From positions 3,916,518-3,951,459 of the forward strand of contig NC_049993.1 in NCBI RefSeq assembly GCF_000003815.2: a stretch of 34,942 bases of DNA, given 5' to 3'. Origin of the DNA: Branchiostoma floridae. Lineage: Eukaryota; Chordata; Leptocardii; Amphioxiformes; Branchiostomatidae. The notes under the pieces are model-generated. The model was given only the letters and a program-made list of their open reading frames with translations. It was not told the DNA's origin and made no database searches. Made by a program: the position numbers and the translations under genes. This document shows, piece after piece, positions 9,989 through 19,537 of this stretch (its first letter is position 1; each line of letters starts with the position of its first letter).

Positions 9989-10416
9989 TAGTTTCTTCTT
10001 TTTTTTACTATTGGACCGGTCCGCAAAGCCGGACCTGAAAAAAATTTGGTGGACCGGATGTTTGACCTATTAGAAATAAACAGATTATATGATCAGGCAT
10101 TCACACGTTTTGGGCTTACCGGTCGAATAAGATAACAAGACCGAATCAGAGTAGAGTCCATAGTCATCTCTACAAAGTTTTACAGTCAATAGTACAAAGG
10201 CAGTTAGTTTTGCAGGATTTTAGAACGTTAGTGGGAGTCAAATACTCCACAAACCATACATGTACCTCTTTGTAGCGAAATGGACCATTGCTTTGGGTAT
10301 CGCCCAGTAACACGTTTTCACATACTTAATCAGGTCCAGATACCTGGAACTGATCCTTTTGATCTGAACCAGACCTGTTCTTGAATTTTCTGTACCGGTA
10401 CCCACCCCTAGTTTCT
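9989..10416. mobile_element. Probable hAT-like non-autonomous insertion in the A1 leader
   Basis: In A2 and A3 the conserved leader lies only 35-50 bp from the ATG; in A1 it lies about 470 bp away. The extra DNA (9997-10408) is bracketed by an identical 8-bp repeat TAGTTTCT (9989-9996 and 10409-10416). The right end reads, on the minus strand, GGGGTGGGTACCGGTACAG, like hAT terminal repeats. The left end does not show a matching inverted repeat, so it may be damaged. 8-bp duplications are typical of hAT elements. Confidence 0.6.
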
Positions 10417-10447
10417 CGTATGAAAGGTTCGGATACGAACAAACAGA

Positions 10448-12898
10448 ATGTATGTGAGAGATGGTGTGAAGGAGAACGCTGCCGTAATGCTATTGCTTTT
10501 CTTGGTGGTTGCATGCACGGCCTTAGATGGCTACGGCCAGCATATTCCTCGGTGTAAGACGGATAGATGGCTCAAATGTGTGCCTGTCACAGACAAGCCG
10601 GGAATTCCGTACGTTGAAACGTCTGGCACACATGTATGTGTCATGTGTCAGGCCCCAAACAAGGGCGTTGCCTCCGGAAGTCCGTTTCATTTCCTTGCTA
10701 AGGCCGAACTCGTTGCGATAAGAGGATATCCATTCAATGTCCTTTCAGCAAACAACCTGACAGAGATCGACCATTCTGTTTACACTTTGGCTTTGATAGA
10801 TGCAGACATTACTGATGTGGAGAATGATACATTTGCAGTGTTTTCCCTCGACAGACTGTCCCTTGATTCTAACAGGTTGACAAATGTCAAGCAGGCCTGG
10901 TTCACCGGCATAGAGGGGCTCCGTATGCTGATTCTATCCAACAACAAAATCAAGCAGATAGATCCAGGGAGCTTCGCGCACCTAACTCACCTACTCCATT
11001 TGGACCTTGAAAACAACCTGTTACAGGCTGTAGACCCTGCATGGCTCTTTGGACTGATCAGTACAAAATACATGTATCTTGGGTTGAATAAGATCAACAG
11101 CATTTCCCCGGGGTCATTCCAACACCTAAAGCTGACCTGGTTAGACCTATTTGGTAATGATCTGTCATGGTTGGATGCTGATGTGTTTCGGAGACATTAT
11201 TCGATGACAATGCTTAAAGTCAGCAGTGGCATGTTGTCATCTGTCCATGATGCAAAGCCACACGAATTGACGTGGAGCTTACATCGGTTGGTCAATGCAA
11301 TGAGTGGGTCATCAACATTGATTGTTGAGGTACCCAGATTCTCCTTCTGTGCCAGGCACAATGCGTATGAACTATCGTTTGGGTGGTTGTTCAATTCATC
11401 AAGCAATATGCCCGGTAACGTCGATTTGGGACTTGTTGACCCTGGAATATCATGCGGTGCTTTTGATCGTTCTCAAAGCACGATCTCCATCCAGGGCCCT
11501 GCAGTTGTCCTGGCTACTGACGACTCTCTGACAGGCAAACTTGCCCCCAATACGCTTGAACAGTGCAGGCAGGTTTGGGAATACAAAGGGGGTATTGCTA
11601 TAACAGTGGGTCGGGATGATAGAAATATCTTCCGACTTATTTCCACGAAGACAGACACAGGGAACACAGATTTTGAGGGTGTGGCCATGTCATTTGCTCA
11701 GACACAAGACGCGAGCACACTAATCACCACGGAGTCTGGATGCAGCCAAAAGCACACCAACTATACAAACAACACGCATAACGATACAGAGAACATCACC
11801 TGCATTCTGCTCACAAAAGATGAACATACGGAATTGTTCTTTACCATTGCTCCGGTCCAATGCCAGACACTCACAACACCAACCACTTACAGAACAGACA
11901 CATACCAGTCAAGCATTCAAGCAGAAAACGGTGTCACATTTTTGAGACCGAAAGATAACTCTACACTGCAGGTGAATAACGTTATCAGATCTAAATCAGA
12001 GGTACGTACAGCAACAGATTATGTTCTCAACACTGCTTTTGTGTTGGTGGAGGTTTGTCTAGTGGTAATGGCCGTAGCGTTGGCATGGAAGTTGCTCTTA
12101 ATAAGGATAAACGCTAAGGATAAGACGGTCAGCGACGACGCACATTTTTGGACAATCCCATCTGAGGTTACCTCCACCGGCTTGGTGAGGTCGGCTTCCC
12201 TCCCTACATGTTCACGCAAGATGGCGTCGGATGACGTAGCCTCCTGTAGGTCATTGCCCGCTGTCTTGCATTCCATCGAACCTACTTACAGCGAGATCCC
12301 AGATGACTTAACAGCTGCTCATTGGCCTTTGCCAAGTCTTCCTCACACATACTGGGAGATCCCAGATAACATAGCAGCTGCTCAGAGGCCTCTGCCTTGT
12401 CTCCCACATACATACTGGGAGATTCCAGATGACGCCATCTCTAGGGTGGAACGGCCTTCTTCTCTCTCTGCAGTACCATGCACACGAAGGGGCGACCCAG
12501 ACGATGCGGTATCCTGTAGGTCATTGCCGGCTGTTACTCTATCGATCAAACCCACCTACAGTGAGATCCCAGATCACCTAGCTGCTGCACAGCGCCCCCT
12601 GCCCCGTCTCTCCCGTGCACACCCTGGGAGACCCCAGATCATGACGCCGCCACAGCGCCCTCTGCCTGCCCTGAGACACACCTACAGTGAGATCCCGGAT
12701 GATGAGGAGAGTGGACCCTTGACTTTCTATGCTGATGTTGGTTTTTCTCACCATGTCGTCACAAACACGTACCAGACTCGACGGGCCTTCAGGGATAACA
12801 CCGATCTGGAAGATCCATTGCCCCATATGGATTGGCTGAGCAAACCAAAGCCCAGCCAAACAGCTTCTACAAAATGGCCCCTGATGTCCAAGCTATAA
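10448..12898 (+). CDS. LRR transmembrane receptor A1 (tail truncated by frameshift)
   Basis: 816 codons in one exon. The ATG has A at -3 and the same N-terminal motif as its paralogs (MYVR). Residues about 10-28 form a signal peptide (AAVMLLLFLVVACTA). LRRs cover about residues 97-250, with units such as LRMLILSNNKIKQIDPGSF. A paralog-conserved region follows (SSGMLSSVHDAKPHELTWSLHR, then spaced Cys), then a Thr-rich stalk, then one transmembrane helix at about 524-548. The cytoplasmic tail has five Y-S/W-E-I-P motifs, RPLPxLP repeats and RSASLP. Alignment with A2 shows that homology leaves this frame at about 12794-12824 and continues in frame 1, so the last roughly 20 residues (to KWPLMSKL) are aberrant. 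Probably a type I membrane receptor; ligand and signalling partners are unknown. Confidence 0.85.
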   Translation: MYVRDGVKENAAVMLLLFLVVACTALDGYGQHIPRCKTDRWLKCVPVTDKPGIPYVETSGTHVCVMCQAPNKGVASGSPFHFLAKAELVAIRGYPFNVLSANNLTEIDHSVYTLALIDADITDVENDTFAVFSLDRLSLDSNRLTNVKQAWFTGIEGLRMLILSNNKIKQIDPGSFAHLTHLLHLDLENNLLQAVDPAWLFGLISTKYMYLGLNKINSISPGSFQHLKLTWLDLFGNDLSWLDADVFRRHYSMTMLKVSSGMLSSVHDAKPHELTWSLHRLVNAMSGSSTLIVEVPRFSFCARHNAYELSFGWLFNSSSNMPGNVDLGLVDPGISCGAFDRSQSTISIQGPAVVLATDDSLTGKLAPNTLEQCRQVWEYKGGIAITVGRDDRNIFRLISTKTDTGNTDFEGVAMSFAQTQDASTLITTESGCSQKHTNYTNNTHNDTENITCILLTKDEHTELFFTIAPVQCQTLTTPTTYRTDTYQSSIQAENGVTFLRPKDNSTLQVNNVIRSKSEVRTATDYVLNTAFVLVEVCLVVMAVALAWKLLLIRINAKDKTVSDDAHFWTIPSEVTSTGLVRSASLPTCSRKMASDDVASCRSLPAVLHSIEPTYSEIPDDLTAAHWPLPSLPHTYWEIPDNIAAAQRPLPCLPHTYWEIPDDAISRVERPSSLSAVPCTRRGDPDDAVSCRSLPAVTLSIKPTYSEIPDHLAAAQRPLPRLSRAHPGRPQIMTPPQRPLPALRHTYSEIPDDEESGPLTFYADVGFSHHVVTNTYQTRRAFRDNTDLEDPLPHMDWLSKPKPSQTASTKWPLMSKL

Positions 12899-13575
12899 GA
12901 TCCCGTAGAAATCTGAGGAGAGCTTGGGTATCTCAGTCTGCTGATCAGGGTTTGAGAACCTGCGTCAACGTCACAGATACTTTCCTGTCCAGAGGTCAAA
13001 ATGTCACCTTCCCCATATTGTCTGATACCCAATGTCCTTGTGGAATCTCAGAAGATAGGACCCGTGCCACACCACGGCGTGCGTCCCTCCCTCTTGTCAC
13101 ACTACCTAACACCTACTGGCCATGGGAGATATCAGGGGAGGGAACACATAACACACTACGGCGTGATTCTCTCCTCCATGTCACACTACCTAACACACCA
13201 CGGCGCGTGTCCCTCCCTCTTGTCACACCACCTAACACCTACTGGCCGTGGGAGGTACCAGGTGAGGGAACACATGACACAACATGGCACGTGTCCCTCC
13301 CTCTTGTCACACCACCTAACACTTACTGGCCTTGTGGGATACCAAAGGAGAGAACTTGTAACACACCACAGCGCGTGTCCCTCCCTCCTGTTACACCACC
13401 TAACACCTACTGGCCGTGGGAGGTACCAGGTGAGGGAACACATGACACACCACGGCGCGTGTCCCTCCCTCTTGTCACACCACCTAACACCTTCCAGCCA
13501 TGGGGGATTCCAGGGCAGGGAACAGATAACACACTACGGTGTGCATCCCCCCCCCTCCTCACACTACCTACTTAG
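12817..13575 (+). pseudogene. Frame-shifted C-terminal tail of A1 with 28-aa repeats
   Basis: Frame 1 from about 12817 reads PYGLAEQTKAQPNSFYK, homologous to SYGSNEQTRAQRSNIYIK in A2, then RSRRNLRRAWVSQSADQ and CVNVTD, then about six copies of a 28-residue repeat (RRVSLPLVTPPNTYWPWEVP and variants; 84 bp each). It ends LLTLPT at 13575, lacking the TYWPWGIP terminus seen in A2 and A3. It is out of frame with the upstream A1 frame by a small indel. A sequencing or assembly error would restore one protein of about 1040 residues. Confidence 0.8.
13043..13565 (+). repeat. 84-bp coding tandem repeat (A1)
   Basis: About six units, one of them short, with the pattern cggcgYgtgtccctccctcttgtcacaccacctaacacctactggcc... 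The period is a multiple of three, so other frames are also open. A C-run lies near 13547-13556. Confidence 0.9.
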
Positions 13576-15044
13576 TAGTGTGAGGACAAGGAGACACGAG
13601 GCAAGGGGACTCCTCACACTACTTTACTTCTACTGACCTCAGAAGATCTCTCGATAGATCAACCACTACCATAGCATGTCTACAAAACGAAATATCTTAA
13701 CCATCCAGCTGCAGTACCTGAAAAAGTGTTGACCTTCCAAAATCATTACCGGCTCTCTTTTAAGTTATTATCACACTGATCCACCAATAACATATCATTT
13801 ATGCTCTTACACACAACCACGCACAAAAAACATAACCTACTTGGCAAAGGTAAAATATTAACTAGACATTAGATTAAAGTTATTAGGCACCATGATATTT
13901 CATAGTATGGAGTTTCAGACTGCTCTTGATTGAAACTCTGAACTGAGAAACCTAATCAAACAATTTCCGGTCGGCTCCTAACAGTAATTGCAAAACTGAT
14001 ATGATTGCCACCAACGTGTAGGGGGCTACTATTATAATAATGAAGTTCAAACTTCCTTTACTAACATTAGTGTGTAATCAAGTTTCCATCACTTTCTGAG
14101 ATCAATTTATATCAACATGATTACAAAACTTTAGTAATTATACCACTCTCGATTGAAACGACGCATGAAGTAATTATAATAATATAACTGACGTCAATCT
14201 GAAGTTGGTAACTGAAATGAATTTGAAATTTTCATTTTGCTCAGAAACATTTTCCTCAGACAAATTTGATTACTTTGTTGTACCACACTTCGATTGTACC
14301 ATGCATATTGAAAAAGCCCTTGATTGAAATGATGTTGGAGGAAAACAAGTGAAACACAATCACTCATCAAATGTTGGAGCAGGGAACTAGTCTCGTACCT
14401 TCTGGTCCCCACGCAACTACATTTTGTGCAATTCACAGTTCAAAGACACCTGTTATAGAGGTAGGTCAGTATTCCATCCTGGGCATGAAGGGTGTGCTTG
14501 TTGCTTGCTTTCAGTAGTCTCACTCTTTCATGGAAGGGTATGGTACAGCTATTATCCACAATATGCCAATAGATTTTTACACAGAAAGTTCAGAAATTTA
14601 CATAGAGAATTACCGCTTCTAAAAGCTTTATTATTATGTAAGCTCAGCCTGTTAAACATCACTAGGGTCCCTCTCCAGCAATGGATCTTTCGGCAAAACG
14701 TTTCGAAAATACACCGGCGAACATTCAATTTGCTAGCTCTACCATCTATGCGTGGCAGGTCCTTTGCGATAACAAATCATATTCGGCTTAGGTAAGTTCA
14801 AGAGGATTCTGAAAAACATTTCATTGGGTAAAGCGTTCACCGTTTCTCTATCACGTAGACCAAAGATTTATGTAGCTACCAGAAAATTGTATGGTTTTGA
14901 AAGAGAGCTTATTGTCACACCAATTTTATTGACTAAACCTTACGTTTGCCACTAATCTATAAAATTCATATATTTTGAGGAAAAAAACAGTATACAAAAT
15001 TATATTCATTCTGGTCAAATAGATATATCTATTAATGCGGAACA
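13576..15044. other. A1-A2 intergenic DNA, related to other intergenic units
   Basis: About 13920-14260 resembles the DNA after A2 (18450-18780) and after A3 (31260-31590): ctcttgattgaaa..., a g(t)gggggctat phrase, gattacaa...gtaatt and gacgcatgaagtaa. About 14350-14560 resembles 25390-25500 upstream of A3: gaaacaYaatcaYtcatca... and acctgtt...ccatcctgg. A TATAAAA occurs at 14958-14964, about 200 bp before the A2 ATG, and a donor-like TTAG/GTAAGT near 14788. I see no convincing gene; the frame 14424-14795 has no recognisable domain. Confidence 0.55.
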
Positions 15045-15130
15045 AAACAAAACTAAGTTGCCCGACAGCCTGTCGAGAAGGCTTGCATCTGTGGACAGAG
15101 TACACAAACTTCAGGTCAGTGACAAATAGT
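15045..15130 (+). promoter_or_regulatory. Conserved 5' leader of LRR gene A2
   Basis: Alignable with the A1 and A3 leaders and ending CTTCAG/GTCAGTGACAAATAG at 15110-15130. The next possible acceptor before the ATG (GGACAG at 15155-15160) would leave an intron of only about 46 nt, so splicing between them is doubtful. Confidence 0.5.
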
Positions 15131-15165
15131 TACCCGAATGAATTGTTTAGCTCCGGACAGAGAGA

Positions 15166-18100
15166 ATGTATGTGAGAGGTGGTGCGAAGAAGAACGCAAG
15201 ATTTTTGTGTTTGCTTGTCTTGGTAGCTACCTGCGCAGGTTCAAATGGCCGACGGTTTCCTCATTGTAAGAAAGCTAGATGGAGAGAGTGTGTGCCTGCC
15301 ACAGACAAGCCGGGTGTCGTATCCCCTGTTACGCCTGGCACAAACGCATGTTTCATGTGTGAGACCCTAAACAATGGTTTTGCCACTAGAAGGTCTCTTC
15401 CTTCCCTTGTCGGGGTCAATAGTATTGCAGTAAGAGGATACCCATTCCATACCTTGATGGTAAAAAGCTTGACACAGTTCGAGCACTCTGTGGTTAATGT
15501 CTTGGCTTTGATCAAAGGAAATATCACTGATGTGCAGAACAACACATTTGCTAAGTTTTCAAGTCTCCACCAATTGTCGCTAGATTCTAACATGCTCGCA
15601 ACTGTCAGACAGGCCTGGTTCACTGGCTTGGAGAGGCTCTTGACACTAGTTTTGTCAAACAACCACATCAAGCAGATAGAACCAGGGAGTTTCGCACACC
15701 TAACTCGCCTATATGTTTTGGATCTAGAGAACAACCTGTTACAGGTTGTAGAGCCTGCCTGGCTCTTTGGTCTAAAAGGAACCATGCTCATGAACCTGGG
15801 GTTGAATGAAATCAACAGCATTTCCCCCAAGTCATTCCAACAGATACAACTGAACTGGTTAGACCTGACTGCTAATGACATGTCATGTTTGAATGTTGAT
15901 GTGCTCCAAGGACAGTCCGCTCTGTCTGTGTTCCATGTAGGCAGTGGTATGTTGTCATCCGTTCATGATGCAAAGCCAAATGGAATAACATGGAGCTTAC
16001 ATCGATTCGCTGATATGATGAAAGGGTCAGCAACATTAGTTGTTGAGGTTCGCAAGTTCCTCTTCTGCACCAAGGTAAGTAGTCTGCTACGAGAACTCTC
16101 GTTTGGGTGGGCGTTAGCGTCTTCGAAGATTGAACATCGTGACTTCAAAGTGAGAAGAGTCAAACCTGGCAAATCATGTGGTATTTTGGACCGTTCACTC
16201 AGTATGATCCCTATCCAGGCCCCTGTGGTGGTGTTGGCTACTGAGGGCTCTCTGGCAGACGAATTGGTCCCTAACATACATGATCTGTGTAGGCAGGCAT
16301 GGCTGTACGATGGTGGTATTACAGTACACCTGGTAGGTAGCTCAGTCTTTGGATTGGCTTCCTTCTACAGAGGAAAGACGGCCTTTGGCGGTGTTGCCAT
16401 GTCTTTTGGCCGAACACAAGACACAGACACAAGCAGCACGAAAGAGCATAGTTGCAGCCATAAGCAGACCAACCATACAGACGCTAACCATCACAACGTC
16501 ACCTGCATTTTGCTCACAAGATACGAACGCATGAAGCTGTTCTTTGCCGTTGCTTCGACCCAATGCCAGACGCATACAACACCAACCACTTACAGATCAG
16601 ATACTGACCACTCCAGCAGTCAGACAGACTACTCTGAGTACACAGAACAAGACCACACATCTTCAGAACCAGGAGACAACTCTACACCGCAGGTGAGTAC
16701 CAAACCTGAACCAGAGGTACCCACAGCAACAAATAATGTTCTCATCTCAGTTGTTGTCTTGACAGTAGTCGGCCTGGTCGTGTTGTCCCTCTTAGTGTTG
16801 GAATGGAAGTTGTGCTCAGCAGGTCTGTGCCCTAAAGATGAGAGGGCCAGCGACGATGCACACTTTTGGACAATCCCAACTGGCGTTACCTTGCCCGGCT
16901 TGCTGAGGTCAGCTTCCTTCCCTGACATTTCAAGGAAGACGACGTCGGATGACATAGCCTCTTGTAGGTCATTGCCCGCTGTCCTGACTTCCATCGAACC
17001 TACTTACTGTGAGATTCCAGATGACATAGCGGCTGCTCAGAGGCCTTTACCTGGTCTCCCACATGCATACTGGGAGCTTCCTGAAGCCTGCATGGTACGG
17101 TCAGCTTCTCTCCCTGTAGTAAGGTGTATTCGTGAGGACACCAGAGGCGGTGCGGCATTATGTAGGTCTTTGCCCACGATCCCTGATCACCTAGCCGCTG
17201 CACAGCGCCCCCTGCCTGTCACAACACACACTTACAGTGAGATACCAGATGATGAGGAGAGTGGACCCGTGCCTTACTATGCTGATGCTGATGCTGCACA
17301 TTTTTCTCGTCATCATGTTGTCACAAATCGGAGACAGAATCTACGGGCTTGCCCAGATAGCAACACAACCTCCAGTAGACAGCTATCTGTAAGATTCCTG
17401 GCCTCATATGGGTCCAATGAACAGACTAGAGCCCAGCGAAGCAACATCTATATAAAGCCTCCAGAGGTCGAGCCCGTAAGAGCCCGTAGACAGCTGAGGG
17501 CAGCTTTTGTGTCCCTGCCTGCTGACCAATGTTTTGGTACGTACGTCAACGTCACAGACGTGTCCCCTCATCCCGTCACACTGCCTAGCACCTATGTGCC
17601 ATGTGAGATTTCAGGGGAGAGAACCCGTGTAACATCACGGCGTGCGTCCCTTCCTACCGTCACACTTCCTAACACCTACATGCCATGTGAGATTTCAGGG
17701 GACAGAACCCGTGTAACATCACGGCGCACGTCCCTTCCTCTCATCACACTGCCTAACACCTACATGCCATGTGAGATTTCTGGGGAGGGAATCCGTGTAA
17801 CATCACGGCGTACGTCCCTTCCTCCCGTCACACTTCCTGACACCTATGTGGCATGTGAGATTTCAGGGGAAATAACCCGTGTAACACCACAGCGTACGTC
17901 CTTTCCTCTCGTTACACTGCCCAGCACCTATGTGTCATGTGAGATTTCAGGAGAGGAATCCCGTGTAACACCGCGGCGTACCTCCCTTCCTACCGTCACA
18001 CTGCCTAACACCTACATGCCATGTGAGATTTCTGGGGAGGGAATCCGTGTAACATCACGGCGTACCTCCAATTCCACACAGCCTAATACCTACTGGCCAT

Positions 18101-18267
18101 GCGATATTCAAAGGCAAAGAACCCGACGTGTAACAGGAAGGCGCACGTCCCTCCCTCTTCTCACAGTGCCTAACACCTATATGCCATGTGAGATACAAGG
18201 GGAGAGAATCTACATGACACTCAGCTCCCCATTAACAAACACTTACTGGCCATGGGGTATTCCATAG
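15166..18267 (+). CDS. LRR transmembrane receptor A2 with repetitive signalling tail
   Basis: 1033 codons, one exon, apparently intact; the best reference for the family. Signal peptide about residues 10-26 (ARFLCLLVLVATCAGS). A Cys-bearing N-terminal cap (HCKKARWRECVP; NACFMCE) precedes about six LRRs (residues 97-250; LTLVLSNNHIKQIEPGSF is typical). A conserved Cys-containing ectodomain, Thr/Ser stalk and transmembrane helix (about 525-547) follow. The roughly 485-residue tail carries SDDAHFWTIP, RSASFP and RSASLP, TYCEIPDD, AYWELPEA, TYSEIPDDEESGP, QRPLPGLPH, then (residues about 800-1033) about eight copies of a 28-aa repeat with RRTSLP and TYMPCEISG, ending TYWPWGIP. A cell-surface receptor role is inferred; no enzyme domain is present. 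Confidence 0.9.
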   Translation: MYVRGGAKKNARFLCLLVLVATCAGSNGRRFPHCKKARWRECVPATDKPGVVSPVTPGTNACFMCETLNNGFATRRSLPSLVGVNSIAVRGYPFHTLMVKSLTQFEHSVVNVLALIKGNITDVQNNTFAKFSSLHQLSLDSNMLATVRQAWFTGLERLLTLVLSNNHIKQIEPGSFAHLTRLYVLDLENNLLQVVEPAWLFGLKGTMLMNLGLNEINSISPKSFQQIQLNWLDLTANDMSCLNVDVLQGQSALSVFHVGSGMLSSVHDAKPNGITWSLHRFADMMKGSATLVVEVRKFLFCTKVSSLLRELSFGWALASSKIEHRDFKVRRVKPGKSCGILDRSLSMIPIQAPVVVLATEGSLADELVPNIHDLCRQAWLYDGGITVHLVGSSVFGLASFYRGKTAFGGVAMSFGRTQDTDTSSTKEHSCSHKQTNHTDANHHNVTCILLTRYERMKLFFAVASTQCQTHTTPTTYRSDTDHSSSQTDYSEYTEQDHTSSEPGDNSTPQVSTKPEPEVPTATNNVLISVVVLTVVGLVVLSLLVLEWKLCSAGLCPKDERASDDAHFWTIPTGVTLPGLLRSASFPDISRKTTSDDIASCRSLPAVLTSIEPTYCEIPDDIAAAQRPLPGLPHAYWELPEACMVRSASLPVVRCIREDTRGGAALCRSLPTIPDHLAAAQRPLPVTTHTYSEIPDDEESGPVPYYADADAAHFSRHHVVTNRRQNLRACPDSNTTSSRQLSVRFLASYGSNEQTRAQRSNIYIKPPEVEPVRARRQLRAAFVSLPADQCFGTYVNVTDVSPHPVTLPSTYVPCEISGERTRVTSRRASLPTVTLPNTYMPCEISGDRTRVTSRRTSLPLITLPNTYMPCEISGEGIRVTSRRTSLPPVTLPDTYVACEISGEITRVTPQRTSFPLVTLPSTYVSCEISGEESRVTPRRTSLPTVTLPNTYMPCEISGEGIRVTSRRTSNSTQPNTYWPCDIQRQRTRRVTGRRTSLPLLTVPNTYMPCEIQGERIYMTLSSPLTNTYWPWGIP
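16075..16080 (+). promoter_or_regulatory. Consensus splice-donor-like site inside A2 coding sequence
   Basis: The coding sequence contains AAG/GTAAGT, a perfect donor consensus, where A1 and A3 have a different and 6-nt shorter sequence (CARHNA / CTRHNA against CTKVSSLL). Use of the site would remove the membrane-proximal region. No evidence of use is visible. Confidence 0.3.
17568..18235 (+). repeat. 84-bp coding tandem repeat (A2)
   Basis: About eight units encoding variants of RRTSLPxVTLPNTYMPCEIS + GExxRVTS. One unit (about 18057-18140) is irregular. Repeat identity is high between some units (for example 17760-17820 and 18010-18065), suggesting recent unit turnover. Confidence 0.92.
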
Positions 18268-18336
18268 GACAATTCCATAAAGGTCTTCCTGGCCAATTGT
18301 GAATTTGCTTGAATTTATTCTATAAAAAGTTTATTC

Positions 18337-18340
<4 letters not shown>

Positions 18341-18384
<44 letters not shown>
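18341..18384. repeat. (CA)22 microsatellite
   Basis: Uninterrupted CA dinucleotide tract just downstream of A2. The corresponding place after A3 (31088-31147) is an interrupted CA tract. Confidence 0.97.
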
Positions 18385-18386
<2 letters not shown>

Positions 18387-19333
18387 TTGCACCAAAAACC
18401 TCATGAACTGGACACTGCATCGAAACTATGTACTGAATATGCTAGTAGTGTTAATTTTCAGACGTCTCTTGAACATGTACTGAAAAGCACAATGGAACAA
18501 TTTCCGCCCACACGTATGGGGGCTATTCAAACAAATTTTTTTTTCAATCTTTCGCTCTCTATCAATAATGTCAAATTTTCATTACTTCATCACACCTTTG
18601 TGTCACAACATATTAATTACAAGACGTTGGTAATTTTGAAACACTTATAAACAGACAGTGTGCCATGAATACTCAAACGTCCTTTGATTGAAACGAAGCA
18701 TGAAGTCGACAACTGAAATGAAGTAATATCCGTCCATGTGAAGTTTGTAATTGAAGTGACTTTCAAACTTTTCATGCCAACCAATGACGTTACATCATAT
18801 ATTATTAGGAACTTTTGCAGACAAATTTCAAACAATGTATTTACACGACGATGATAATTGCACCATACTTTCAAACTTTTTCAACGCACGGTCTGTTTCA
18901 TCAATGTAATTTTATTACAGACCTTTGGTTTACATTGGCAAGAGATGCTGTACATCACACAACATCTACAGTCTTTGTCTTTGTACACGGTGTGTCTTTT
19001 AGGGGATTCTAGCTGCATTTTTCTTAGAGCCCGTGTTGTTTTGAGCAGCATTTATACTTGCTTAATTAGTCAATCAATCAATAAATCAATGACCTTCATT
19101 AACACGAATCCTAAGGAAAATGAAATGTCACTTCAAGGCATTAAATCACCGAGTATGGCGCACATTTTACCAATCAAAGGCTGCTGCGGCTTGTTATGTT
19201 TGATTAAACAACTTTGTATTTATTGCACCTCATTCAATCTACAGATTAAAGGTAACATCTGCAACACGTGCTCAAGCCCACGTGCGGGTCAGATCTTTCA
19301 ATGAATATAACATTCACGTGATGATATAACCCT

Positions 19334-19537
19334 CCTATGGTCCGGTTTACCCGGTTTACAAAAAAGCGACTTGTCCCAAAAATGTCTTACGACGTTCGAC
19401 GCGCGGCGCGTGTCCTAGGGCGCATTTTTGGCTGTGTAAAAACTAGGATAACGCACTGCGGCGCGCCGCAGTGTCGAACGTCGTAGGACCTTTTTAGGAC
19501 AAGTCATTTCTACGTCTCGTGTAAACCAGGCCTATGG
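19334..19537. mobile_element. Hairpin MITE, 190 bp, absent from the duplicate
   Basis: 19341-19530 has long imperfect terminal inverted repeats: TCCGGTTTAC...GACTTGTCC..AAAA..GTC.TACGACGTTCGAC on the left, and the complement of GTCGAACGTCGTAGGAC...GGACAAGTC...GTAAACCAGG on the right. The flanks are CCTATGG at 19334-19340 and 19531-19537, a likely 7-bp duplication. The corresponding place in copy B (about 32098-32110) lacks it, so it inserted after the segmental duplication. Superfamily not determined. Confidence 0.85.

Noticed and set aside
12280-12715. Canonical ITAM, ITIM or ITSM motifs in the tail
   Set aside because: Residue -2 to Tyr is Pro or His, and spacing between YxxI units is about 17 residues, outside the usual ITAM 6-12. 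Described as SH2-type motifs only.
13001-13636. 211-codon frame overlapping the A1 tail repeats (SLLSHHLTPTGRGRYQ-type repeats)
   Set aside because: The 84-bp period keeps all frames open. Only the frame with RRxSLP/NTYWPWE matches A2 and A3, so this frame is a shadow.
14424-14795. 123-codon frame upstream of A2 as a gene
   Set aside because: No domain, not conserved as a frame in the related DNA upstream of A3, and within a repeated intergenic unit.
15113-15160. A 46-nt intron (A2) or 33-nt intron (A3) between leader and ATG
   Set aside because: Too short for usual metazoan splicing. The donor-like site is reported only as an observation.
10448-18267. Lamprey-type VLR or Toll-like receptor
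   Set aside because: No TIR domain, no LRR cassette array, no VLR stalk. The tail architecture differs.
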